Part shown: one piece after another, positions 1 to 4,861 of the stretch | Numbering within the stretch: the first letter of the stretch is position 1 | Layout of the letters: each line of letters begins with the position of its first letter | Assembly: GCA_910585565.1 (NCBI GenBank) | Contig: CAJUFC010000056.1 | Coordinates: 1 to 5,665, forward strand | Direction of reading: 5' to 3' | From: an uncultured Eggerthellaceae bacterium | GTDB lineage: Bacteria; Actinomycetota; Coriobacteriia; Coriobacteriales; Eggerthellaceae | Length of the DNA: 5,665 bases | Made by a program: the position numbers and the translations under genes | Notes under the pieces: model-generated | Told to the model about the DNA's origin: nothing | Seen by the model: only the letters and a program-made list of their open reading frames with translations | Database searches by the model: none

Positions 1-419
1 ACGATGCCGCCGATGGCGACGATGACGCTGATGACGGTGCTCACGATCCACATGTTGCCGCCGAACTCGCGCATGCCGATGGAGCGCACCGTGTTGGCGA
101 TGCCGCACAAGATGAGCACGGCCCCCAGCAGGATAGAGAAGAATCCGGCAACAGCCGCCGGGAACACGAACATCACGATGGCGATGACCGCCAGGAATAT
201 GCCAGTCGTGAGCGCACCCGACATCATGTGGCTCGGAGAGCCCTTGCGGAAGTACGACACCAGCGACACGATGGCTGAGATGGCAAAGATGGCGCCGAGG
301 CAATAGACGATGGTCACGAGCGTGATGTCAGGCACGACGAGCAACACCAGCCCGAGCACGATAAAGAGCACCGCTTGAACGATGCCGTTGGTCTGAACGG
401 TCTTCATGAACGATTCCAT
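1..419 (-). CDS. HdeD/DUF308-like membrane protein (3' end outside window)
   Basis: This is a partial gene; the first 139 codons are visible and the frame is still open at the left edge. The start is ATG at 419, preceded by a strong ribosome-binding site (AAGGAGGGGCC). The protein begins MESFMKTVQTNG and is almost wholly hydrophobic. It shows about five membrane segments, near residues 13-29, 34-55, 67-86, 88-109 and 122-139, separated by short polar turns such as YFRKGSPSH (56-64) and RSIGMREFGGN (112-122). The paired-helix repeat, with LGLVLLVVPDITLVTIVYCLG near the start, resembles the HdeD/DUF308 family. In enteric bacteria HdeD is linked to acid resistance, but most actinobacterial members have no known role. 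It follows uppP by 9 bp and must be co-transcribed with it. Family assignment rests on the hydrophobic pattern and the G-x-P-D turn, so it is moderately sure; the function is unknown. Confidence 0.62.
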   Translation of the reverse strand, partial: MESFMKTVQTNGIVQAVLFIVLGLVLLVVPDITLVTIVYCLGAIFAISAIVSLVSYFRKGSPSHMMSGALTTGIFLAVIAIVMFVFPAAVAGFFSILLGAVLILCGIANTVRSIGMREFGGNMWIVSTVISVIVAIGGI

Positions 420-430
420 GGCCCCTCCTT
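420..430 (-). promoter_or_regulatory. Ribosome-binding site of the HdeD-like gene, overlapping the uppP stop
   Basis: Read on the minus strand, TAAGGAGGGGCC directly precedes the ATG at 419. The TAA is the uppP stop codon (431-429), and its last two bases start the Shine-Dalgarno sequence. A ribosome ending uppP therefore sits on the next initiation site, which favours translational coupling. Confidence 0.75.
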
Positions 431-1382
431 AGGATTGTATGCCGACTTGTGCTCCGGTAATCAGGAAGAACGCTAACACAGCCACCCCAAGCACGATTCG
501 GTAGATGCCAAATGCGGTGAAATCGTTTCTTTTGATATAGCCCATGAGGAACTTGATGGCCACCACCGACACGACGAACGCCGTCACGACGCCCGTCACG
601 AGGATGGCGATCTCGATGCCGGTCATGGCAAGCCCCAGCTCGGCGACGTACTTGATGACCTTGATGAGGCCCCAGCCCAGCATGACGGGAATCGCCAGGA
701 AGAACGTGAACTCGGCCGCTGCGGTGCGCGAGCAGCCGCACAGCATGCCGCCGATGATGGTCGCACCCGACCGAGACGTGCCCGGAATGATGGCGAGCAC
801 CTGGAAGCACCCGATCTTGAGAGCCGTCTTCCAGTCGATCTCGTCGACCGTCTTGATCTTGAAGAGGGCGCGCTCGGCGTCGTCGCCATCGTCGCCCGGG
901 CCCACCACGCGCGCATGGCGGCCGCGCACCGCCGTCGTCTCGGCGAGGAAGGCGCGCTCGCGATGGCGGTTTCTCATCTCCATCACGATGAACACGACGC
1001 CGTAGAAGATGAGCGCGATGGCAACGACCCATGCGTTGTACATATGCTCATTCACCCAGTCGTCGAAGGCGAAGCCGATGATGGCCGCCGGGATGCATCC
1101 CACCACGACCATGCCCCACAGCCGCCACGTGCCCCGGCGCTCCTCGGACGTCTTCTTGCCGGAGAACGGGTTGAGCTTGTGAAAGTAGAGGATGAGCACC
1201 GCCATGATGGCGCCGATCTGGATGACGACGAGGAACATCTCGAGGAATTCCGGGCTCACGGCCAGCTGCACGAACTCGTCAACCAAAATCATGTGCCCGG
1301 TCGACGAGATGGGAAGCCATTCGGTGATGCCCTCGACGATGCCGATGAAGAGCGCCTTGAGTATTTCGATAAAGGTATCCAC
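429..1382 (-). CDS. uppP: Undecaprenyl-diphosphate phosphatase (UppP/BacA family)
   Basis: An integral membrane enzyme that dephosphorylates undecaprenyl diphosphate to the monophosphate, recycling the lipid carrier for peptidoglycan and other wall polymers; the family confers bacitracin resistance when abundant. With a GTG start at 1382 the protein is 317 aa. The first signature, EGITEWLPISSTGH, is at residues 17-30 (E17, E21, S27, H30). The second, PGTSRSGATIIGG, is at about 200-212, with the catalytic-type Arg at 204. Several hydrophobic helices follow the family pattern. The reading frame also has an upstream ATG at 1457, but homology begins at DTFIEILKALFIG, and the longer start would run into the divergent gene's control region. 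The ribosome-binding site for the GTG is weak (GGAAAG, 13 nt upstream). A charged stretch at about 137-182 (RNRHRERAF...GPGDDGDDAERALFK) makes it longer than the roughly 270-aa classical enzyme. First gene of an operon with the HdeD-like gene. Confidence 0.95.
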   Translation of the reverse strand: MDTFIEILKALFIGIVEGITEWLPISSTGHMILVDEFVQLAVSPEFLEMFLVVIQIGAIMAVLILYFHKLNPFSGKKTSEERRGTWRLWGMVVVGCIPAAIIGFAFDDWVNEHMYNAWVVAIALIFYGVVFIVMEMRNRHRERAFLAETTAVRGRHARVVGPGDDGDDAERALFKIKTVDEIDWKTALKIGCFQVLAIIPGTSRSGATIIGGMLCGCSRTAAAEFTFFLAIPVMLGWGLIKVIKYVAELGLAMTGIEIAILVTGVVTAFVVSVVAIKFLMGYIKRNDFTAFGIYRIVLGVAVLAFFLITGAQVGIQS

Positions 1383-1409
1383 TTGAAAACGATATCTTTC
1401 CAAACGTAT

Positions 1410-1426
1410 GGCCGCCCGAGGCGGCC
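1410..1426. repeat. Perfect dyad in the uppP-tatD divergent intergenic region
   Basis: GGCCGCC CGA GGCGGCC is a perfect 7-bp inverted repeat with a 3-nt centre. It lies 28 bp upstream of the uppP GTG and 64 bp upstream of the tatD ATG, in a 107-bp divergent control region. No T-tract follows on either strand, so it is not a standard terminator. It could be an operator or a leader hairpin in the uppP mRNA; the sequence does not decide between them. Confidence 0.5.
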
Positions 1427-1449
1427 TCTGAGTCACGGTATCAACGAAT

Positions 1450-1457
1450 GGTAGCAT
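1450..1457 (+). promoter_or_regulatory. Possible extended -10 element of the tatD promoter
   Basis: GG-TAGCAT, read as TGgTAGCAT from 1449, has the TG-n motif and four of six matches to TATAAT. Transcription starting near 1464 would leave a leader of about 26 nt that contains the ribosome-binding site at 1472-1483. There is no good -35 box at 16-18 bp, so this is weak. Confidence 0.25.
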
Positions 1458-1471
1458 TTCTTGAAGCCGAT

Positions 1472-1483
1472 GGAGGTAAGGAG
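1472..1483 (+). promoter_or_regulatory. Ribosome-binding site that fixes the tatD start
   Basis: GGAGGTAAGGAG holds two overlapping Shine-Dalgarno cores. AAGGAG ends 6 nt before the ATG at 1490. An in-frame ATG at 1448 has no comparable site, and this supports the shorter start. Confidence 0.75.
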
Positions 1484-1489
1484 TTCCCC

Positions 1490-2281
1490 ATGGAAAAGCT
1501 CTATGACATGCACTGCCATCTCGACTTCGCCGATAACGCCAAGGACATCGCCGCGGAGGCGGACGGACGCATCGTGGCCATCGACGCGACGGTCGTCCCC
1601 TCGTCCTACGTCAGCGCGACAGAACGACTCGAGCTGTTCCCCGATATCAGCGTCGGGCTGGGGCTGCATCCGTGGTGGGTCGCAGAGGGCCGCGTCGGGG
1701 AAGCCGACGTCGATCGCTTCTGCCACCTCGCCGGAGATGCCAGCATCATCAGCGAGATCGGGCTCGACTTCCATGGAAAGCGCGCACAGACGCGCACCCA
1801 TCAACTGGAGGTGCTCGCGCGCCTCTTGCAGGCCATCGATGACGCCGGGGGCGACAAGCTCATCTTCTTCCATGCCGTCAAGAGCTATGACGCACTGTTC
1901 GACCTCCTCGAGCGCTTCGGCACGGCCGAGCGCAACCAGTGCGTGTTCCACTGGTTCTCCGGCTCGCGCGACGACTTCGGGCGCGCACTGGCGATGGGAA
2001 TGCACTTCTCGGTCGGCATGCGCATGATGGCGACTAACGCCGGCGCCCTCTTCGCCGCCAGCATCCCCGACGACAAGGTCCTCATCGAAACCGACAGCCC
2101 CGCCCGCGAGGGCATGCCGTGGTCAGCGGACGCCTGGGTACAAGAGACGGAGAACGCCACGCGCGCCCTGGCCGAGCTGCGAGGCGTCTCGTTTGCTGCG
2201 ATGCTCGAGACCGTGGCCACAAACAGCAAGCGATTGTTGCAAGGGCGTGGCGCACTCGCGACAAACCAGCAACAGCTCTAG
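1490..2281 (+). CDS. TatD-family metal-dependent hydrolase (putative DNase)
   Basis: A 263-aa TIM-barrel hydrolase of the amidohydrolase superfamily. Family members are cytosolic metal-dependent nucleases, acting as 3'-5' exonuclease or AP endonuclease. Metal ligands appear in the expected order: MHCHLDF at 7-13 (H8, H10), GLGLHPWW at 57-63 (H60), SEIGLDF at 88-94 (E89), the FFHAV histidine (H128), FHWFSG (H154) and IETDSP (D202). Length matches the family at about 260 aa. The start at 1490 is set by a strong ribosome-binding site and the usual position of the HxH motif close to the N-terminus; an in-frame ATG 14 codons upstream is unlikely. The C-terminus ends in a polar tail (ALATNQQQL). 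The gene is divergent from uppP with no partner in the same direction except the small ORF 102 bp downstream. The exact TatD subfamily, and therefore the physiological substrate, is not resolved from sequence. Confidence 0.9.
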   Translation: MEKLYDMHCHLDFADNAKDIAAEADGRIVAIDATVVPSSYVSATERLELFPDISVGLGLHPWWVAEGRVGEADVDRFCHLAGDASIISEIGLDFHGKRAQTRTHQLEVLARLLQAIDDAGGDKLIFFHAVKSYDALFDLLERFGTAERNQCVFHWFSGSRDDFGRALAMGMHFSVGMRMMATNAGALFAASIPDDKVLIETDSPAREGMPWSADAWVQETENATRALAELRGVSFAAMLETVATNSKRLLQGRGALATNQQQL

Positions 2282-2290
2282 CGCCACGCC
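2244..2290 (+). repeat. 10-bp inverted repeat across the tatD stop codon
   Basis: GGCGTGGCGC (2244-2253) and GCGCCACGCC (2281-2290) are perfect complements, with a 27-nt loop that contains the end of tatD. The mRNA could fold here, but no T-tract follows. It may be a mRNA 3'-end structure; a terminator role is doubtful. Confidence 0.35.
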
Positions 2291-2383
2291 GCGCCAGCGT
2301 CCGTGGGGCCGTATATTCAACGCAACGGTTCAAGAAAGCCACGAGGCGCGAAGCTGTCATGACGCCAACGAAGGGAGCGCACC

Positions 2384-2527
2384 ATGTCTGAGTACAAAGA
2401 GGATCTTGTCATTCCGAGCAACGAAGAAGTCCTGCAGGTAACCGAAAAGGGCGACGAAATCGATATCACTGACCTCGGCAACGAAGAGTCTGCCAAGGTC
2501 ATCGAGAGCGATCCGAACGAACTATAA
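2384..2527 (+). CDS. Small acidic protein of unknown function (47 aa)
   Basis: A 47-codon ORF, ATG to TAA, with a well-placed ribosome-binding site (AAGGGAG, 6 nt before the ATG). The protein runs from MSEYKEDLVI to ESDPNEL. It has 15 Asp/Glu against 3 Lys and no Arg, His, Cys or Trp, so it is strongly acidic. It has no signal peptide and no membrane segment. The middle (residues 16-31) alternates hydrophobic and charged residues, e.g. VLQVTEKGDEIDITDL, which could form beta strands. Codons include AAA, GAA, TCT, CTT and ATT, less GC-biased than neighbours; this is common in short, highly expressed genes but may also indicate different ancestry. It could be part of a tatD transcript or have its own promoter; TATATT at 2312-2317 resembles a -10 but lacks a -35. 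I do not recognise a family. Too short for certainty, but the ribosome-binding site and following hairpins support it. Confidence 0.6.
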   Translation: MSEYKEDLVIPSNEEVLQVTEKGDEIDITDLGNEESAKVIESDPNEL

Positions 2528-2550
2528 AAGTAGCAGACGCCCTTTTTGAC

Positions 2551-2577
2551 CTATCGGGCCCTCACGACACCCGATAG
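2551..2577 (+). terminator. Hairpin just downstream of the small acidic ORF
   Basis: CTATCGGG (2551-2558) pairs perfectly with CCCGATAG (2570-2577) around an 11-nt loop, 23 bp after the stop codon. A TTTTT run lies just before the stem (2543-2547), not after it, so it is not a textbook intrinsic terminator. It may act together with the second, stronger hairpin at 2581-2612. Confidence 0.4.
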
Positions 2578-2580
2578 CAT

Positions 2581-2612
2581 GACCCCCCGCCCTCAGAAGA
2601 GAGCGGGGGGTC
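2581..2612 (+). terminator. Strong GC-rich hairpin, probable (possibly bidirectional) terminator
   Basis: GACCCCCCGC (2581-2590) pairs perfectly with GCGGGGGGTC (2603-2612). Inside, after one C/A mismatch, CTC pairs with GAG around an AGAA loop. The plus-strand sequence after the stem is TGTGTGTC, T-rich but interrupted. It lies between the small acidic ORF and the converging tail-anchored gene, the expected place for a terminator serving both strands. The poor T-tract keeps the confidence moderate. Confidence 0.55.
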
Positions 2613-2674
2613 TGTGTGTCTGGGCTGCTGTGATGCCTCGGGCGCTCCCGCGGCAGGGCCGCTCTCGCGACCGG

Positions 2675-2734
2675 ACGGCTCCCGCAGCTGTCGCGATTCC
2701 CCCGTCCGAGCAGCTCCCACGGCTCCCGCAGCTG
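2675..2734. repeat. 16-bp direct repeat in the intergenic tract
   Basis: ACGGCTCCCGCAGCTG occurs at 2675-2690 and again, identical, at 2719-2734. The copies are 44 bp apart. The core GCTCCC also appears at 2644 and 2713. The repeats lie just downstream of the minus-strand tail-anchored gene, so they would be in its mRNA 3' end. Two copies can arise by chance slippage; no function is apparent. Confidence 0.5.
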
Positions 2735-2737
2735 CAG

Positions 2738-3385
2738 CTATATGAAGATGATGACCGCCAGCACGATCAGGAGGATGACTATCAGAATCACCAGGAAGAC
2801 GGCTGCCTTGGGGATGCCGCTTTGGGCCTTGTTGCCGTATTGGGCGTGCCCGCTGATGGCATCGCTGAGCGAGCCGAGGTCTTGGCGCCGGTGCGTCCGA
2901 CTCGCCCGGCGCGAGCCGCCTCGAGGCTCGCCAGTGACGAAGCCCTGGCGCCCACGCGAGCTCCAACGGGTGTCCGCGTCGATGGCGTCCACCAGCGGGT
3001 CGGGCTTGTCCTTCTTGTCGATGGAGTAGCCGACCAGCTCGTTGTGCTCGTTGAACGCGCGCGAGTCGATGCTGCCGCGCCCGTCGATCAGCTCGCGGTT
3101 GGACGTGCGCCCCTGCACCTGGAACGTCCGTGCATCGCGCCGCGCCCGAGCCTCTTCGTGAGCCTCGCGCGACATCTGGGTGAGGTCGCGGCTTTCCTGC
3201 GTCGAGAGCGGATGCCGGTCTTTCGGATCAACGACGCGCCGTGTGGCGATGAGGTCTTGGGAGCGCGCCCGCGCCGTCCGGGCCCGCGACGCATCGCGCT
3301 CGCGGTATGAGCGCACCAACGCGTCGCGAGATGGGCGCTCGCGTCTCTCAGAAGAGCTGTCATCGAAGTACGGCACGGTTTCCAT
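2738..3385 (-). CDS. Arg-rich protein with C-terminal membrane anchor, function unknown
   Basis: A 215-aa protein with no recognised domain. Residues 1-165 are hydrophilic and carry all 33 arginines, many with Asp, Glu and Ser (SSERRERPSR at 11-20, RARTARARS at 34-42). There is no Cys. This looks intrinsically disordered, though 95-140 (SNRELIDGRGSIDSRAFNEH through KPDPLVDAID) is less biased and may fold. Residues 194-215 are one hydrophobic segment (AAVFLVILIVILLIV...IIFI) that ends at the last residue, and no signal peptide precedes it. That predicts a tail-anchored protein with the bulk in the cytosol. High third-position G/C on this strand supports it over the overlapping plus-strand frame. 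The ATG at 3385 has no visible Shine-Dalgarno; a weak TTGAGG-16-TAGACA pair would place transcription start close to the ATG, so it may be leaderless or nearly so. It stands alone, divergent from thrH. Confidence 0.75.
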   Translation of the reverse strand: METVPYFDDSSSERRERPSRDALVRSYRERDASRARTARARSQDLIATRRVVDPKDRHPLSTQESRDLTQMSREAHEEARARRDARTFQVQGRTSNRELIDGRGSIDSRAFNEHNELVGYSIDKKDKPDPLVDAIDADTRWSSRGRQGFVTGEPRGGSRRASRTHRRQDLGSLSDAISGHAQYGNKAQSGIPKAAVFLVILIVILLIVLAVIIFI

Positions 3386-3406
3386 TATCGCAGAAATGTC
3401 TACAAT
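3379..3406 (+). promoter_or_regulatory. Promoter of the thrH-like gene
   Basis: TTTCCA (3379-3384) and TACAAT (3401-3406) are separated by 16 bp, matching the housekeeping -35/-10 consensus at 4/6 and 5/6. Transcription would begin near 3413 and give a leader of about 75 nt. The element overlaps the first codons of the divergent tail-anchored gene, so the two promoters may interfere. Confidence 0.45.
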
Positions 3407-3450
3407 GAACCTAGATTACCTCAATTGATCGAAACGTTTGGAAGCCAACC

Positions 3451-3469
3451 GGGTCGCCTGAGCCGGCCC
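3451..3469 (+). other. Small leader hairpin before the thrH ribosome-binding site
   Basis: GGGTCG (3451-3456) pairs with CGGCCC (3464-3469), one G-U pair included, around a 7-nt loop in the mRNA leader. It ends one base before the ribosome-binding site. It does not match any riboswitch class I know. A local effect on translation is possible but unproven. Confidence 0.3.
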
Positions 3470-3470
3470 A

Positions 3471-3480
3471 GGGGAAGGGG
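3471..3480 (+). promoter_or_regulatory. Ribosome-binding site that fixes the thrH GTG start
   Basis: GGGGAAGGGG ends 7 nt before the GTG at 3488. The alternative in-frame TTG at 3425 lacks such a site and would add 21 residues before the conserved catalytic DLEG motif. Confidence 0.7.
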
Positions 3481-3487
3481 ATGCATC

Positions 3488-4087
3488 GTGAATGTTGTTT
3501 GCTTAGACCTGGAAGGGGTGCTCGTTCCAGAGATTTGGATCGCCTTCGCCGAAGCCACCGACATCCCGGAGCTCACGCGCACCACGCGCGACGAGCCCGA
3601 CTACGACAAGCTCATGCGCTACCGCATCGACATCCTGGCCGAGCACAAGCTGGGGCTGGCCCAGATTCAAGAGGTCATCGCCACCATCGAGCCCATGCCG
3701 GGCGCGTGCGAGTTCCTAGACGCGCTCAAGCCGCTCACGCAGACCATCATCATCTCGGACACCTTCTCCCAGTTCGCCAAGCCGCTCATGGAGAAGCTGG
3801 GCTGGCCGACGATATTCTGCAACGAGCTCGTCGTGGACGACAGCGGCATGATCACCGGATACGAGATGCGCTGTCCCGAAACGAAGCTCACGACCGTGCG
3901 TGCGCTGCACACCGCCGGCCTCGAGACCATCGCCTCGGGCGACTCCTACAACGACGTCGGGATGATCCTCGACTCGAAGGCGGGGTTCTTGTTCCGCACG
4001 ACCGATGCGCTGAAGGCGGAATACCCCGACGTGCCCGCGTACGAGACCTACGACGAGCTGCTGGCGGCCATCACCTCGGTGCTGTAG
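3488..4087 (+). CDS. thrH: ThrH-type HAD enzyme: phosphoserine phosphatase / phosphoserine:homoserine phosphotransferase
   Basis: A 199-aa HAD-superfamily enzyme that closely resembles Pseudomonas ThrH (about 205 aa), which hydrolyses phosphoserine and can transfer its phosphate to homoserine, linking serine and threonine synthesis. HAD motifs are intact: DLEGVLVPE at 7-15 (nucleophile D7, acid/base E9), the Ser of IIISDTF at 87-93 (S90), the lysine of PETKL (K133), and GDSYND at 151-156 for Mg2+. The ThrH-specific DLEG, where most phosphoserine phosphatases have DxD, and the cap region TTRDEPDYDKLMRYRIDIL at 32-50 distinguish it from SerB. The GTG start at 3488 fits the ribosome-binding site and family length. 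The gene has its own promoter in the region shared with the divergent tail-anchored gene, and no co-directional partner here. In other bacteria the physiological role is usually as phosphoserine phosphatase; which activity dominates here cannot be read from sequence. Confidence 0.9.
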   Translation: MNVVCLDLEGVLVPEIWIAFAEATDIPELTRTTRDEPDYDKLMRYRIDILAEHKLGLAQIQEVIATIEPMPGACEFLDALKPLTQTIIISDTFSQFAKPLMEKLGWPTIFCNELVVDDSGMITGYEMRCPETKLTTVRALHTAGLETIASGDSYNDVGMILDSKAGFLFRTTDALKAEYPDVPAYETYDELLAAITSVL

Positions 4088-4094
4088 CGAGGCG

Positions 4095-4844
4095 CTATCG
4101 CTCGGCCAAGCCGAACTTGCAGCGCACCCGTGCTATCCGCGACAGGATGGGGCCTGCCGCCACAAAGAGCGTGACAGCCGTCGCCAGCGCGTGCATGGCG
4201 TTCACGGGAACGCCGGCAAGATAGATGGCCAGGGCGCCCTCAGGCGTGATGCGCGAGAGGAACAGCAGCACCGACGAGGTGTCCAGAAGCGGGCCGAGCA
4301 CCACCATCACGAACGCGGCCCCCGCCCCTGCAAGCGCGAGCCTTCCTGCACGAGCAGAGGCACGCCCCGTGGCGATGCCCGAGCGAGACAGGCCGCCGAA
4401 GGCAAGCCCCGCCAGCCCGAACGCCAGCATCTGCCAAGGCGTCCAGTAGCCCTGCCCGAACAAGAAGTTGCTGACGAGGGCAGACACTGCCCCGACAAGA
4501 AACCCCGAGCGCGGCCCGAGGCCCATCCCAGCGATCATCACGAGCGCCGCCATCGGCTTGAAATGCGGCAGCCAGAAGAACGCAGCGCGCGCGGCGACCG
4601 CCAGCGCGCACAGAACGGCGACGAGCGCCACCTCTCGCGCCTGAGGGCGCGACGCCTCGAACGAGGCCACGAAGGGCACCAAGGCGCACGCGATGACCAC
4701 GACGCTGCCCAGGTAGTAGCTGATGCCCCCGAGCGCCATCGCCACCACCGCAGCAGCGGCCAGCGCGACCGACGCCGCGGTGACGATGGCCGCCCGCATG
4801 CGACTGCGGCGGAGGCCCTGGGCGCCTGGCGATGGCTTCGTCAT
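4095..4844 (-). CDS. ECF transporter S component (CbrT-like; vitamin substrate unproven)
   Basis: A 249-aa integral membrane protein, the substrate-binding subunit of an energy-coupling factor importer. Hydrophobic helices lie near residues 17-38, 41-63, 72-90, 96-125, 136-152, 170-187 and 208-233. The strongly conserved loop NFLFGQGYWTPWQM (126-139) marks the S-component group that includes the cobalamin protein CbrT; the KPMAALVMIAG stretch (96-106) also fits. It directly follows the ECF ATPase gene and overlaps it by 4 nt (ATGA), so the two are co-translated. The start at 4844 is chosen for this overlap and a GGAGG site 10 nt upstream; GTG 4865 or ATG 4799 are possible alternatives. The N-terminal 16 residues are basic, with LRRSRMR at 11-17 just before the first helix. 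Cobalamin is a guess from family resemblance. It converges on thrH, with 7 bp between the stop codons and no clear terminator. Confidence 0.85.
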   Translation of the reverse strand: MTKPSPGAQGLRRSRMRAAIVTAASVALAAAAVVAMALGGISYYLGSVVVIACALVPFVASFEASRPQAREVALVAVLCALAVAARAAFFWLPHFKPMAALVMIAGMGLGPRSGFLVGAVSALVSNFLFGQGYWTPWQMLAFGLAGLAFGGLSRSGIATGRASARAGRLALAGAGAAFVMVVLGPLLDTSSVLLFLSRITPEGALAIYLAGVPVNAMHALATAVTLFVAAGPILSRIARVRCKFGLAER

Positions 4845-4861
4845 GCGCCCAGGGCCTCCGC
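4809..4861 (-). promoter_or_regulatory. 17-bp perfect inverted repeat occluding the ECF-S ribosome-binding site
   Basis: GCGCCCAGGGCCTCCGC (4845-4861) and GCGGAGGCCCTGGGCGC (4809-4825) are perfect complements, with a 19-nt loop (4826-4844). On the mRNA (minus strand) the 5' arm carries the end of the ATPase gene and the GGAGG site of the S gene (4859-4855). The ATG (4844) is the first triplet of the loop; the 3' arm is S codons 7 to 12. Free mRNA would hide the site, and a ribosome finishing the ATPase would open it. There is no T-tract, so it is not a terminator. Confidence 0.7.

Noticed and set aside
328..1032. 234-aa minus-strand frame overlapping uppP in another frame
   Set aside because: It overlaps both uppP and the HdeD-like gene, which have conserved motifs; the product is a composition-driven Arg/His-rich sequence.
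915..1454. 179-aa plus-strand frame opposite uppP
   Set aside because: It is antisense to the conserved UppP coding sequence. The His/Asp-rich protein is what that reverse complement yields, with no plausible family.
2312..2317. TATATT as a promoter for the small acidic ORF
   Set aside because: It resembles a -10 box but has no -35 at the right distance (CCGCGC instead), and it may simply be intergenic A/T. Not listed as a promoter.
2546..3310. 254-aa plus-strand frame opposite the tail-anchored gene
   Set aside because: Its composition is a low-complexity mirror of the Arg-rich minus-strand gene. It would begin inside the two hairpins, and it has no Shine-Dalgarno. The minus-strand frame has high third-position G/C and a clean terminal membrane segment.
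3409..3487. Riboswitch in the thrH leader
   Set aside because: The leader is only about 75 nt with one 6-bp hairpin, and I see no conserved core of SAM, lysine, glycine or other amino-acid riboswitches.
4809..4861. 17-bp inverted repeat as a terminator or mobile-element end
   Set aside because: No T-tract on either strand, both arms are coding, and no transposase or target-site duplication is nearby.
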